Part shown: piece after piece, positions 28,191 to 36,516 of the stretch | Layout of the letters: each line of letters opens with the position of its first letter | How positions within the stretch are numbered: position 1 is the stretch's first letter | NCBI RefSeq assembly: GCF_011045195.1 | Contig: NZ_CP049199.1 | Coordinates: forward strand, 5,005,501 to 5,069,500 | Length of the DNA stretch: 64,000 nucleotides | Direction of reading: 5' to 3' | From: Caulobacter soli | Lineage (GTDB): Bacteria; Pseudomonadota; Alphaproteobacteria; Caulobacterales; Caulobacteraceae | Program-made: the position numbers and the translations under genes | The notes under the pieces: model-generated | Seen by the model: only the letters and a program-made list of their open reading frames with translations | What the model was told of the DNA's origin: nothing | Database searches by the model: none

Positions 28191-28583
28191 TCACGGCAGC
28201 TTGCCTGGCCAGACCAGGAAGCCGTCGGCGTCGCGACCGGCGACGCGGTAAGTCGGATAGGCTTCAGCATAACGGCCGTCGTCGGCCTGTCGGTCGTAAC
28301 CTCGACCGTCTTCGCGGCCCGGCTGGCTCCAGTGGCCGTAGCGGTCGCCTCGCAGCGGACCGTCCACCACGTCCAACGGCCGGCGGTCGTAGCCCCAGCG
28401 ATCGAAATCGCTCCAGCCCGACGGGGCCTGGCACTCGACGCGGTCCCAGCGATAGGCTCCGCCCGGGCCGGTGACGCGCCGCGTGGCGCATTCGCCCGGT
28501 CTGTCCTGGGCCGACGCCACGCCGGACGCGCCGCACGCGACGGCGGCGACGAGAACCAGCAGGGACGGCAGGCGGGCGATCAT
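28191..28583 (-). CDS. Secreted Tyr/Arg/Asp-rich protein of unknown function
   Basis: The 130-residue product has a signal peptide (MIARLPSLLVLVAAVA, cleavage near ASAQDR). The small mature domain has two Cys (ECATRR and VECQAP) likely forming a disulphide. The second half is rich in Tyr, Arg, Asp and Gly (GYDRRPLDVVDGPLRGDRYG), and the chain ends VWPGKLP. I cannot name a family. It is divergent from the HAD-hydrolase gene; a GTTAAC sequence lies about 15 bases upstream of the start. Confidence 0.72.
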   Translation of the reverse strand: MIARLPSLLVLVAAVACGASGVASAQDRPGECATRRVTGPGGAYRWDRVECQAPSGWSDFDRWGYDRRPLDVVDGPLRGDRYGHWSQPGREDGRGYDRQADDGRYAEAYPTYRVAGRDADGFLVWPGKLP

Positions 28584-28712
28584 GGCGAAAACTCCAGAAA
28601 GTTAACAAATCAGAGCCCAAGCGTGCTTTCGCCCGCTTTCGCCTTTGGCGCGAGCTTGGCCATGAAGATTCATGGGACGATTGCCAGAGCGCCCTTCGCC
28701 GCCTAGCGTGAA

Positions 28713-28728
28713 TCAAACAGTTGTTTGA
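28713..28728. promoter_or_regulatory. Palindromic operator candidate TCAAACA-GT-TGTTTGA
   Basis: Perfect 7-base arms with a 2-base centre, ending 7 bases before the HAD-hydrolase ATG and overlapping its ribosome-binding region. Similar palindromes occur at 29769-29786 and 62551-62576 before other lipid/acyl-type genes. It is likely a repressor site of the TetR type. Confidence 0.55.
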
Positions 28729-28735
28729 GGATCAT

Positions 28736-29377
28736 ATGGCGATCGAGGCGGTGATCTGGGATTTCGGCGGGGTGTTCACCACCTCGCCGTTCGAGGCCTT
28801 CCGGCGGTACGAGGCGCGGGCCGGCCTGCCCCAGGACTTCATCCGCCGGGTCAACGCCGCCGATCCCGACACCAACGCCTGGGCCTTGTTCGAGCGCAAC
28901 GAGATCGACGCTGAGGCCTTCGACGCGATGTTCCTGGAGGAGGCCACGCGCCTGGGCCATCCGTTGCGTGGCGCGCAGGTGCTGCCGCTGTTGTCCGGCG
29001 ACGTGCGGCCCCGCGTGGTGGCGGCGCTGAAGACCTGCAAGGCGCGGTTCAAGGTCGGCTGCATCACCAACAACATCGTCACCGGCCACGGCACGGGCAT
29101 GGCCGGCTCGGTCGAGAAGGCCCGGGCGATCGCCGAGATCTTCGCCCAGTTCGACGCGGTGCTGGAAAGCTCCAGGGCCGGGGTGCGCAAGCCCGATCCG
29201 CGCATCTACGAAATGATGTGCGACCTGCTGGCGGTAGCGCCCGAGGCTTGCGTCTATCTCGACGACCTGGGGGTCAACTGCAAGCCGGCGGCGGCCCTGG
29301 GCATGACCGCCATCAAGGTCACCACCGAGGCCCAGTTGCTGGAGGACCTTGCGGCGGCGACCGGTTTGGCGTTCTGA
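28736..29377 (+). CDS. HAD-family (IA) hydrolase, ACAD10-N/epoxide-hydrolase-N-like
   Basis: The 213-residue protein begins with [20 protein letters not shown], the HAD nucleophile motif in the DFGG variant. It continues with CITNN, the Lys region [13 protein letters not shown] and the final acidic pair in [13 protein letters not shown]. This variant resembles the phosphatase-like domain fused to acyl-CoA dehydrogenases (ACAD10), so a role near fatty-acid oxidation is plausible. ATG 28736 follows TTGAGG at good spacing. A perfect palindrome lies just upstream. phhB follows after 32 bp. Confidence 0.83.
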   Translation: MAIEAVIWDFGGVFTTSPFEAFRRYEARAGLPQDFIRRVNAADPDTNAWALFERNEIDAEAFDAMFLEEATRLGHPLRGAQVLPLLSGDVRPRVVAALKTCKARFKVGCITNNIVTGHGTGMAGSVEKARAIAEIFAQFDAVLESSRAGVRKPDPRIYEMMCDLLAVAPEACVYLDDLGVNCKPAAALGMTAIKVTTEAQLLEDLAAATGLAF

Positions 29378-29409
29378 AGGGTCGAGAAAGTCGAACTTCA
29401 GGAGTCGCC

Positions 29410-29694
29410 ATGTCCCGCCCCGCCAAGATCGGCGCCGCCGCCGCCCTCTCCCAGCTGCCGGGCTGGGCCTCGGTCGCCGAGAAGGACGCGATTTCCAAGA
29501 CCTTCAAGTTCGCCGACTTCAACCAGGCCTTCGGCTTCATGACCCGCGTCGCCCTGAAGGCCGACAAGATCGACCATCATCCGGAATGGTTCAACGTCTA
29601 CAACCGGGTCGAGGTGGTGCTGACCACCCACGACGCCGACGGCGTCAGCGCCCTGGACGTGGAGATGGCGCGGTTCATGGACGAGGTGGCCTAG
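29410..29694 (+). CDS. phhB: 4a-hydroxytetrahydrobiopterin dehydratase (pterin-4-alpha-carbinolamine dehydratase)
   Basis: The 94-residue protein carries the family core [13 protein letters not shown], then [20 protein letters not shown], with the catalytic His residues. It recycles the pterin cofactor of aromatic-amino-acid hydroxylases. The start MSRPAKIG at 29410 follows GGAG at short distance. No phenylalanine hydroxylase gene is in the window. It sits 32 bp behind the HAD gene, probably co-transcribed. Confidence 0.92.
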   Translation: MSRPAKIGAAAALSQLPGWASVAEKDAISKTFKFADFNQAFGFMTRVALKADKIDHHPEWFNVYNRVEVVLTTHDADGVSALDVEMARFMDEVA

Positions 29695-29714
29695 AGCGCG
29701 GCGCCCCCTCCGTC

Positions 29715-29762
29715 ACGCCGCGTATTCGCGGCGCGCCACCTCCCCCGTTGCGCGGGGGAGGA
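29715..29762. repeat. Two GC hairpins between phhB and the SDR gene
   Basis: GCCGCGTATTCGCGGC (29717-29732) and CCTCCCCC-GTTGCGC-GGGGGAGG (29739-29761) are adjacent stem-loops. The second resembles hairpins in the repeat at 30604-30735. Likely a dispersed intergenic element that can also end transcription of phhB. Confidence 0.6.
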
Positions 29763-29768
29763 GTACAG

Positions 29769-29786
29769 TTCAAACTATCGTTTGAA
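29769..29786. promoter_or_regulatory. Palindromic operator candidate TTCAAAC-TATC-GTTTGAA
   Basis: Perfect 7-base arms with a 4-base centre, 22 bases before the SDR ATG. It matches the sites at 28713 and 62551 in arm sequence. Confidence 0.6.
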
Positions 29787-29808
29787 TTATAACGGGAGGA
29801 CGCCGCAA

Positions 29809-30594
29809 ATGGCGCAGAGCACGGGCCGGGTCGCCGGCAAGAAGGCCTTCATCACCGGTGGGGCCCAGGGGCTCGGGGCCGCCGCCGGCCGCCGCCTGGC
29901 GCAGGAAGGCGCCAAGGTCAGCCTCGCCGACATCAACTTCGCCGGCGCCCAGGCCGTGGCCGCCGAGATCAACGCCGCCCACGGCGCGGGCACGGCCTTC
30001 GCCTTCGCGCTGGACGTCACCCAGGAAGACCAGTGGATCGAGGCGTTGGAAAAGGCCGACGCGGCCATGGGCGGGATCTCGGTGCTGCTCAACAACGCCG
30101 GCGTGGCGGGCGACAAGCCGCTGGAACAGATGGAGTTCGACCTCTGGAAGAAGATCATGTCGATCAATGTCGACAGCGTCTTCCTGGGCGCCAAGCACGC
30201 CCTGAAATACATGCGCGCCCACCAGCCGGGCTCGATCATCAACATCAGCTCGATCGCCGGCCTGATCGCCAACCACAATTCGCCGGCCTACAACGCCTCC
30301 AAGGCGGGGGTCTGGCTGCTCTCCAAGAACATCGCGCTCTATTGCGCCAAGATGGGGCTGGATATCCGCTCCAACTCGATCCACCCGACCTTCATCGACA
30401 CGCCGATCCTCGACCCGCTGAGCCAGCGCCTGGGCAAGGAGGAAGCCCACGCCAAGCTGGGTCGCCAGATCCCGCTGGGCCACATCGGCGAGCCCAACGA
30501 CATCGCCAACGCCGTGCTCTACCTGGCCAGCGACGAGAGCAAGTTCATGACCGGCGCGGAGCTGAAGCTGGACGGCGGTATTTCGGCGATGTGA
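29809..30594 (+). CDS. Short-chain dehydrogenase/reductase
   Basis: The 261-residue classical SDR has the NAD(P) site FITGGAQGLGAAAG, NNAG, a Ser in INISSIAG and the catalytic YNASKAG. The C-terminus (AELKLDGGISAM) is typical of glucose/3-hydroxyacyl/cyclohexanol-type SDRs. The substrate is unknown. The ATG at 29809 has GGGAGGA eight bases upstream. The upstream palindrome suggests control by a regulator shared with an HAD hydrolase and a PaaI-like thioesterase, which would fit oxidation of fatty or cyclic acyl compounds. Confidence 0.88.
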   Translation: MAQSTGRVAGKKAFITGGAQGLGAAAGRRLAQEGAKVSLADINFAGAQAVAAEINAAHGAGTAFAFALDVTQEDQWIEALEKADAAMGGISVLLNNAGVAGDKPLEQMEFDLWKKIMSINVDSVFLGAKHALKYMRAHQPGSIINISSIAGLIANHNSPAYNASKAGVWLLSKNIALYCAKMGLDIRSNSIHPTFIDTPILDPLSQRLGKEEAHAKLGRQIPLGHIGEPNDIANAVLYLASDESKFMTGAELKLDGGISAM

Positions 30595-30603
30595 AACGAG
30601 CCG

Positions 30604-30735
30604 ACCTCCCCCCATGGGGGAGGTGGCGGCCGCAGGCCGACGGTGGGGGGCGTGATCGGCGAGCCCGGATCGGATCGACGACCCCGAACTCCCCCCACCG
30701 ATCGCTGCGCGATCGCCTCCCCCACAGGGGGAGGT
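30604..30735. repeat. Composite palindromic repeat between SDR and regA
   Basis: Starts ACCTCCCCCCATGGGGGAGG and ends CCTCCCCCACAGGGGGAGG plus T, so both ends are hairpins and also inverted repeats of each other. A further inverted pair (CGGTGGGGGG and CCCCCCACCG) lies inside. It is a dispersed intergenic element and a plausible bidirectional terminator. Confidence 0.75.
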
Positions 30736-30744
30736 CCTATGTCT

Positions 30745-31302
30745 TTAGCGCGGCGCGCGCTTCGCCAGGATCCGCTGCAGGGTCCGGCGGTGCATGTTCA
30801 GCCGCCTCGCGGTTTCCGAAACATTGTGGCCGCACATCTCGTAGACCCGCTGGATGTGTTCCCAGCGCACCCGGTCGGCGCTCATCGGATTTTCGGGCGG
30901 CGTCGGGGCGGCGTCCTTGGCGGCCAACAGGGCGCGGGCCACGTCGTCGGCGTCGGCCGGCTTGGACAGATAGTCGATGACCCCGGCCTTCACCGCCGCC
31001 ACGGCGGTGGCGATGTTGCCGTAGCCGGTCAGCATGATGACCTTGGCGTCGGGCCGCACGTCGCGGACCGCCTCGACCACCTTCAGGCCCGTGCCGTCCT
31101 CCAGCCGCATGTCGAGCACGGCGTGGGCCGGCGCCTGGGTTCGCAAGGCGCTCATCGCCTCGGCGACCGACGCGCAAAGCGTCACCGCAAATCCGCGCTG
31201 TTCGAGGGCTCGACCCAATCGCGTCCGCAGGGGCGCGTCGTCGTCGAGAAGCAGTAGGGACTTGTCGGGCAGCGCCGCGACCATTTCACCGATATCCGCC
31301 AT
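30745..31302 (-). CDS. regA: Response regulator RegA/PrrA/ActR
   Basis: The 185-residue global redox regulator has a receiver domain with LLLLDDDAPLR, phospho-acceptor D64 (AVLDMRLEDG) and DYLSKPAD. The C-terminal Fis-type helix-turn-helix CGHNVSETARRLNMHRRT is near-invariant in RegA proteins. It pairs with RegB encoded 89 bp upstream on the same strand. RegA usually controls respiration and energy genes in response to the quinone pool. Confidence 0.95.
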   Translation of the reverse strand: MADIGEMVAALPDKSLLLLDDDAPLRTRLGRALEQRGFAVTLCASVAEAMSALRTQAPAHAVLDMRLEDGTGLKVVEAVRDVRPDAKVIMLTGYGNIATAVAAVKAGVIDYLSKPADADDVARALLAAKDAAPTPPENPMSADRVRWEHIQRVYEMCGHNVSETARRLNMHRRTLQRILAKRAPR

Positions 31303-31391
31303 GAAATTTCAGCGCCTCCCAACGCCGACACTCAACCGGGCCACGAGCGAGCTATCTTGTTGCCCAAATGCCAAGCGCCGCAAGTGTTTCA

Positions 31392-32801
31392 TTACAGCTC
31401 GCTTGCTCCGACGATCGCCGGCGCCTCCAGCGCCGACCTTGGCCAACGCGCCGCGACCACGGCGCCGCCACGTCGACCGTTCTTGAAATCCACGGTGGCG
31501 CCAGTTCGTTCCAGCAGCGTCTTGGCGATGAAGAAGCCCAGGCCCATGCCGATGTGACCGGTCCTGGATCCCTCCGCCCCCGGACGGGAAGTCACATAGG
31601 GCTCACCCAGCTTGGCCAGGATCTCGGGCGAGAAGCCGGGGCCGTCGTCGCGCACCTCGATCACCACCGCGCGGGCGTCGAAGCGGGCCACCACGATCAC
31701 CTCGGCCCGGGCGAAGTCGACCGCGTTCTCGACGATCGTCGTCAGGGCGTGAAGGATCTCGGCCCGCCGCCAGATGTCGGGCGCGGAATCGCCGGGCGGG
31801 CCGTTGACCACCGCCTCGACCCGGACGCCATGGATCATGTGCGGCTCGATCACCTCGTGGACCAGCTGCACCAGGCTGATGCGCTCGTGCACGGCGTCCT
31901 TGGCCTCGGGCATCTCGGTCAGGCGGGCCAGGATCTCGCGGCAGCGCGCGGCCTGGCCGATCATCAGCTCGGCGTCCTCGCGGGTCTGCTCGTCGGGGGC
32001 GTTGCGGACCATTTCGCGGGCCACGACCGAGATGGTGGCCAGCGGCGTGCCCAGCTCGTGGGCCGCGGCGGCGGCCAGGGCGCCGAGGGCCGACAGCCGC
32101 TGCTCGCGGGCCAGCACCGTCTCGGTGACGTTCAGCGCCAGCTCCATCCGCGCCGACTCGGTCGCCGCCTGCCAGGCATAGGCGCCGGTCAGGGCGATCC
32201 CCAGGATCCGCGCCAGCACGATGGTCATCAGGGTCATGCCGCCGGGCAGGGGTCCCGGCCCCGCCGCCGGCCGATAGGGAATCGGCAGGCTGAAGAAGGC
32301 CAGCACCACGCAGGCCGCCACGGCCAGGGCCCCGATCGCCGCGGCGAACCGGGCCGGCAGGGTGGCCGCGGCCAGGGTGACCGGGGCGATCAGCAGCAGC
32401 GAGAACGGATTGATGATCCCGCCGGTCAGATACAGCATCCCCGCCAGTTGCAGGGTGTCGAAGGCGATCTGCAGCGTGGCCTCGCCCTCGCGCGCCATCC
32501 GCTGGCCGCCGAACGCCAGGCCGATCAGCACGTTCAGCCAGGCCGACGCCGCGATCAGGGAAAAGCACAGGGCGTAGGGAATCTTCAGGTCCAGCACCAG
32601 GCCGGCCACCAGCACGGCGACGGCCTGACCGACCACCATGATCCAGCGCTGGGCGATCAGGGTGCGGACCCTTAAGCGTCCGCGACGCAGGCCTGGCCCC
32701 GCCCAGGACCAGTCCTCGTCTTGCGTCGCCTCGACGTCAGGCTTATCGAGCCCCGTTCGAGGCGAACCATGCGGCGCATTCTTCAGAGACGCGTCAGCCA
32801 T
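31392..32801 (-). CDS. regB: Redox sensor histidine kinase RegB/PrrB/ActS
   Basis: The 469-residue kinase has about six N-terminal membrane helices. The loop GGIINPFSLLLIAPV fits the GGxxNPF ubiquinone-binding heptapeptide, and the H-box is AAAAAHELGTPLATIS (H248). A following RCREIL supplies the redox-sensitive Cys. ATP-binding boxes are DDGPGFSPEIL and GHIGMGLGFFIAKTLLER. The start MADASLKN at 32801 avoids overlap with the divergent SCO gene. It senses the redox state of the quinone pool and phosphorylates RegA. Confidence 0.95.
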   Translation of the reverse strand: MADASLKNAPHGSPRTGLDKPDVEATQDEDWSWAGPGLRRGRLRVRTLIAQRWIMVVGQAVAVLVAGLVLDLKIPYALCFSLIAASAWLNVLIGLAFGGQRMAREGEATLQIAFDTLQLAGMLYLTGGIINPFSLLLIAPVTLAAATLPARFAAAIGALAVAACVVLAFFSLPIPYRPAAGPGPLPGGMTLMTIVLARILGIALTGAYAWQAATESARMELALNVTETVLAREQRLSALGALAAAAAHELGTPLATISVVAREMVRNAPDEQTREDAELMIGQAARCREILARLTEMPEAKDAVHERISLVQLVHEVIEPHMIHGVRVEAVVNGPPGDSAPDIWRRAEILHALTTIVENAVDFARAEVIVVARFDARAVVIEVRDDGPGFSPEILAKLGEPYVTSRPGAEGSRTGHIGMGLGFFIAKTLLERTGATVDFKNGRRGGAVVAARWPRSALEAPAIVGASEL

Positions 32802-32856
32802 GTCGCACCATAAGGCTAGAAAATCTCGTCTGGCGAGAGCGAAAGGTTCAACGCCC

Positions 32857-33450
32857 ATGCCGCGTCATCGGTTGATCGCGATTCTGGCCGGTCTGCTGGC
32901 CGTGCTGCTGGCCGGCGGGCTGATCTTCAAGTCGGGCGTTTTCGACAAGGCGCCGCCGCCCTCGCTGGTGGGCGGCCCCTTCCAGCTGGTCGACCAGAAC
33001 GGCAAGCCGACCACCGAGGCGACGCTGAAGGGCCAGTGGAACGCGGTGTTCTTCGGCTTCACCTATTGCCCGGACGTCTGCCCCGGCACCCTGCAGGCCC
33101 TGGCCGCCGCCAGCGACCAGCTGGGCCCCAAGGCCAAGGACCTCAAGATCGTCTTCATCTCGGTCGATCCCGGCCGCGACAATCCCGAACAGCTGAAGAC
33201 CTTCCTGTCGGGCCCCACCCTGCCGAAGACCATCGTCGGCCTGACCGGCACGCCCGCCCAGGTGGCCGCCGCCGCCAAGGCCTATCGCGTCTACTACAAG
33301 GCCGTCGGCGACGGGCCCGACTACAGCGTCGACCACTCCACGGCGATCTATCTGATGGATCCCAAGGGCCGGTTCGACAAGGTGATCGCCTACAACCTGC
33401 CGCCCGAGGAGATCGCCCGGCAGATCAAGGACGCGATGGACGGCCGCTAG
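32857..33450 (+). CDS. senC: SCO1/SenC-family copper-binding protein
   Basis: The 197-residue protein has an N-terminal membrane anchor (RLIAILAGLLAVLLAGGLIF) and a thioredoxin-fold domain with the copper-binding CPDVC in FGFTYCPDVCPGTL and the His in VDHSTAIYLMD. SCO proteins deliver copper to the CuA site of cytochrome oxidase. The divergent regB-senC arrangement, with regA behind regB, is typical of alphaproteobacteria and ties the sensor to oxidase assembly. Only 55 bp separate the two starts. Confidence 0.93.
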   Translation: MPRHRLIAILAGLLAVLLAGGLIFKSGVFDKAPPPSLVGGPFQLVDQNGKPTTEATLKGQWNAVFFGFTYCPDVCPGTLQALAAASDQLGPKAKDLKIVFISVDPGRDNPEQLKTFLSGPTLPKTIVGLTGTPAQVAAAAKAYRVYYKAVGDGPDYSVDHSTAIYLMDPKGRFDKVIAYNLPPEEIARQIKDAMDGR

Positions 33451-33513
33451 GCCGCTCGCCCCGCGACCCTGTACCGCTACCGGAAGTCTGTACTCTCTTA
33501 GGGTTTGGCGTGT

Positions 33514-33532
33514 TATGTTGCATCGCAACATA
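33514..33532. promoter_or_regulatory. Palindrome TATGTTGC-ATC-GCAACATA before phaZ
   Basis: Perfect 8-base arms with a 3-base centre, ending 11 bases before the phaZ ATG. The inner TTGC-N3-GCAA resembles TGC/GCA-type sites bound by PhaR, the PHB-responsive repressor, as I recall them. The position between promoter and start suits repression. Confidence 0.5.
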
Positions 33533-33543
33533 CTGGATGCGCC

Positions 33544-34800
33544 ATGCTGTACGCCCTGCATGAGGCAAGCTTTTACGCCTCAACGCCTCTTCGCCTGGCG
33601 GCTCGCGCCGCGCGGGACTTCTGGGGCTCGCCCCTGAACCCGGCGGCCGAGACCGATCTTGGCCGCCGTATCCACGCCGGCGCCGACCTGTTCTCGAACG
33701 TCACCCGCCGCTACGGCAAGCCCGACTGGCGCATCGACACGGTCAAGATCGGCCAGGTCGACGTGCGGGTGCGCCCCACCGTAGTCTGGGAAAGCCCCTG
33801 GGCCCGCGTGATCCAGTTCGACCGCGACATGGCCGACATGCGCCGAGCCGGCAAGTTCAGCCTCGACCCCGCCGTGCTGATCGTCGCGCCCCTTTCGGGT
33901 CACTACGCGACCCTGCTGCGGGGCACGGTCGAGGCCTTCCTGCCCGACCACGCGGTGTTCATCGTCGACTGGGTCAACGCCCGCGAGGTTTCGGTCCTGC
34001 AGGGCCGCTTCGACTTCCACGACTATATCGACCACATTCGCCAGATGCTGTCGGCCCTGGGGCCGCGCCCCAACGTGGTGGCCGTCTGCCAGCCCGGCCC
34101 GCCGGTCCTGGCCGCCGCCGCCCTGATGGCCGAGGACAACGACCCGTCGCGCCCGGCCAGCATGACCTTCATGGGCTCGCCGATCGACGCGCGCCTGTCG
34201 CCGACCGTGACCAACAACCTGGCCGAGGAAAAGCCCTTCGCCTGGTTTCAGTCCAACATGATCTACACCGTGCCTCCGCCCTATCCGGGCATGGGCCGGC
34301 GCGTCTATCCGGGCTTCGTCCAGCTGGCCAGCTTCATGAGCATGAACGCCGAGAAGCACCAGCAGGCGCACCAGCGCTACTTCCAGGACCTGGTGAAGGG
34401 CGACGGCGACAGCGCCGACAAGCACCTGGAGTTCTACGACGAATACCTGTCGGTGCTGGACCTGACCGAGGAGTTCTACCTCCAGACCATCGACATCGTC
34501 TTCCAGCAGCACCTGCTGCCCAAGGGCGAGCTGACCCATCGCGGCCGGCTGGTGCGGCCCGACCTGATCACCGACATCGGCCTGATGACGGTGGAGGGCG
34601 AGAACGACGACATCTCCGGCATCGGCCAGACCCAGGCGGCCCACACCCTGTGCTCGGCCATTCCCGAGGCCCTGAAGGAAGACTACGTCCAGCCCAGCGT
34701 CGGCCACTACGGCGTGTTCAACGGCCGCCGGTTCCGCGAGGAGATCTATCCCCGCGTCCGCGACTTCATCCGCAAGAGCGACCCGAACTTCAACACCTAG
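33544..34800 (+). CDS. phaZ: Intracellular polyhydroxyalkanoate depolymerase
   Basis: The 418-residue protein matches the PhaZ1 type that mobilises native PHB granules. It begins MLYALHEASFYASTPLRLAA, and the nucleophile box is VVAVCQPGPPVLAAAA with Cys182 in place of Ser (the Ralstonia enzyme uses Cys183). Late conserved stretches are LMTVEGENDDISG and QPSVGHYGVFNGRRF with the catalytic Asp and His. The ATG at 33544 follows a strong palindrome. No phaC or phasin gene is in the window. The YgjP-like gene follows after 41 bp. Confidence 0.93.
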   Translation: MLYALHEASFYASTPLRLAARAARDFWGSPLNPAAETDLGRRIHAGADLFSNVTRRYGKPDWRIDTVKIGQVDVRVRPTVVWESPWARVIQFDRDMADMRRAGKFSLDPAVLIVAPLSGHYATLLRGTVEAFLPDHAVFIVDWVNAREVSVLQGRFDFHDYIDHIRQMLSALGPRPNVVAVCQPGPPVLAAAALMAEDNDPSRPASMTFMGSPIDARLSPTVTNNLAEEKPFAWFQSNMIYTVPPPYPGMGRRVYPGFVQLASFMSMNAEKHQQAHQRYFQDLVKGDGDSADKHLEFYDEYLSVLDLTEEFYLQTIDIVFQQHLLPKGELTHRGRLVRPDLITDIGLMTVEGENDDISGIGQTQAAHTLCSAIPEALKEDYVQPSVGHYGVFNGRRFREEIYPRVRDFIRKSDPNFNT

Positions 34801-34841
34801 GGCGTCTTGCGCGAAGCGGGGCCAAGGGCGATCTAGAGGAC

Positions 34842-35561
34842 ATGAACCTCTTCCGCCCGCAACGCTACGCCGACGGTGACCGGCTGGACGTGCGCGGCTG
34901 CGCGGTGCGGCTGAAGGTCGACGGCCGGGCCCGGCGGATCTCGCTGCGGGTCGACCGGGCCAAGTCCGAGGTGGTGGCCCTGGCCCCCACCCCGCGCCGG
35001 CTGTCGGAGGCCGTGGCCTTCGCCCATGAAAAGGCCGACTGGATCGCCGGCCAGCTGGCCGCCCTGCCCAACCGCCAGATCATCGCTCCGGGCGGGATCC
35101 TGCGCCTGCTGGGCAAGCCCTATCGGCTGGAGGTCGGTCCCGGCCGGCCGAAGATGACCGAAGACGCCCTGATCGCGCCCGACGACAGCACCTGGTCGCT
35201 GAAGATTCTGCGCCTGGCCAAGCGCGAGGCCCTGACCCGCCTGACCGAGCGCACCGCCCACCACGCCGCCGCCCTGGATCGGCCCATGCCCTCGGTGGCC
35301 ATTGCCGACCCCAAGGCCCGCTGGGGCTCGTGCCGCCCCGCCCGCCCCGGCCACCCGGCGGCGATCCGCTACAGCTGGCGGCTGGTGCTGGCCCCGTTCG
35401 ACGTCGCCGACTACGTCGTGGCCCACGAATGCGCCCACCTGATCGAGGCCAATCACGGGCCGAAGTTCTGGGCTCTGTGCGAGAAGCTCTCGGGCGACCC
35501 GGCGCCGCACCGGCGCTGGCTGCGCGCCCACGCCGCGGAGCTGCACGCGATCTCGGCGTGA
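34842..35561 (+). CDS. YgjP-type (M48/DUF45) metallopeptidase
   Basis: The 239-residue protein has the basic N-terminal stretch (VDGRARRISLRVDRAKSEV), the segment ADPKARWGSCRP and the zinc motif HECAHLIEANHGPKFW, the HExxH-x-H arrangement of the YgjP/WSS1-like group. It lacks a signal peptide and is cytoplasmic. The ATG at 34842 follows AGAGGA. It is probably read with phaZ. The substrate is unknown. Confidence 0.88.
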   Translation: MNLFRPQRYADGDRLDVRGCAVRLKVDGRARRISLRVDRAKSEVVALAPTPRRLSEAVAFAHEKADWIAGQLAALPNRQIIAPGGILRLLGKPYRLEVGPGRPKMTEDALIAPDDSTWSLKILRLAKREALTRLTERTAHHAAALDRPMPSVAIADPKARWGSCRPARPGHPAAIRYSWRLVLAPFDVADYVVAHECAHLIEANHGPKFWALCEKLSGDPAPHRRWLRAHAAELHAISA

Positions 35562-36155
35562 GGGAGGGAAGGGCGTTTGTGGGGATGGAGCGATGTGGAT
35601 CCCCGCGACTTCCACAAAGAACCCCAACCCTTTCAACGCCCTGAAGAAAAATCAGCGTCACAAGCCCTCGGCGCTCAAACCCGTCGCACAATGATCTTGT
35701 CTCCGTCGCGGAGGAGGGCGCTTGGTACCGACCCGAAGCGGCGATGGAGATGAAACCGAGCGGGGCCGCGCAGGCCTTGCGCGAGGCCGGTGTGGGTCTG
35801 TTCGCGGATAGATCCGGGACCCACCGAAACCTCGCCGGGATCTGCGCGGGTCGACGGGGCCGGGAAGCAAAACCGGCCTGTTCCAGGATCTGTCGGAGTC
35901 GCTGACGGCCCCTTCCGGGCGACTTTGATCCTGCCCGCCCGAGGGGGAATGTCGACCGGGATGAAACAGGCCCTCAGTCGCCGTCCCTCGGTAAAAACGG
36001 TTTCGCGGAGCGGTTGGTCCACGCCGAAACGCAAACTCTAAACCCACGGTCTCCGGGCCTGGCCCGGCCGCTCCGCGCCTCCTCATCCCACTCGCCGCGA
36101 AAGCCCGAGGTCGAAGACCCGTGTCCGCCGCAATCCCTCGAGAACGGAGAACCCC
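35562..36155. other. 594-bp region with no confident gene
   Basis: The stretch between the YgjP-like gene and the 81-residue frame has no frame with a convincing start plus ribosome site on either strand. A minus-strand frame (35675-36034) is listed separately as doubtful. Base composition is a little lower in GC than the flanks. I see no repeat, RNA gene or clear terminator. It may hold a decayed gene. Confidence 0.4.
35675..36034 (-). CDS. Doubtful 119-residue frame
   Basis: A TTG-started frame with moderately coding-like third positions and a protein-like C-terminal end (LLRDGDKIIVRRV). The rest is Arg/Pro/Gly rich and no family is recognised. There is no good Shine-Dalgarno. It could be a real orphan, a remnant or a shadow; the confidence is low. 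Confidence 0.22.
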   Translation of the reverse strand: MRFGVDQPLRETVFTEGRRLRACFIPVDIPPRAGRIKVARKGPSATPTDPGTGRFCFPAPSTRADPGEVSVGPGSIREQTHTGLAQGLRGPARFHLHRRFGSVPSALLRDGDKIIVRRV

Positions 36156-36401
36156 ATGCCCAAGTCCAAGCCGCCCCGTCGCCGCAAGATCCGCCGAGGC
36201 AACGACCTTCGCGTGCTGATGCTCGAGGGGGTCCGGGCCGCCCTCGCGCTGAACGACGCGGTCCTGGCCAAGATCGACGAGCAACTCGGCAAGACGCCGA
36301 AGGGGCCGACGAGAACCACCCTTTTGGAGTTGCGCGCGGAAATGAAGTCGCATCGGCCAGGCCTGTTGGAAAGCCGCGCCGACGCCATGAAGCCATTGTA
36401 G
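36156..36401 (+). CDS. Small basic helical protein, 81 residues
   Basis: Begins MPKSKPPRRRKIRRGND, strongly basic. It is followed by two amphipathic helices (RVLMLEGVRAALALNDAVL and TTLLELRAEMKSH). The ATG follows CGGAG at about nine bases. No family recognised; the basic start suggests nucleic-acid or membrane-surface binding. It lies alone before the ion channel gene. Confidence 0.5.
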   Translation: MPKSKPPRRRKIRRGNDLRVLMLEGVRAALALNDAVLAKIDEQLGKTPKGPTRTTLLELRAEMKSHRPGLLESRADAMKPL

Positions 36402-36516
36402 GTCAGGCCCGCGCCATGGCCCCAGCTCGAATGCGCAAGGGAAGACAAAGATCAGCCCTCATAGGTCCCGACCTTGTATCGTGTCGTTCCATGGGACGAA
36501 CCCATGGCCGCCCGGG

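Noticed and set aside
28721..28735. Upstream TTG start for the HAD hydrolase
   Set aside because: It lies inside the palindrome; ATG 28736 has a well-spaced GAGG.
34650..34841. N-terminal extension of the YgjP-like gene into phaZ
   Set aside because: It overlaps phaZ in another frame, and the ATG at 34842 has AGAGGA.
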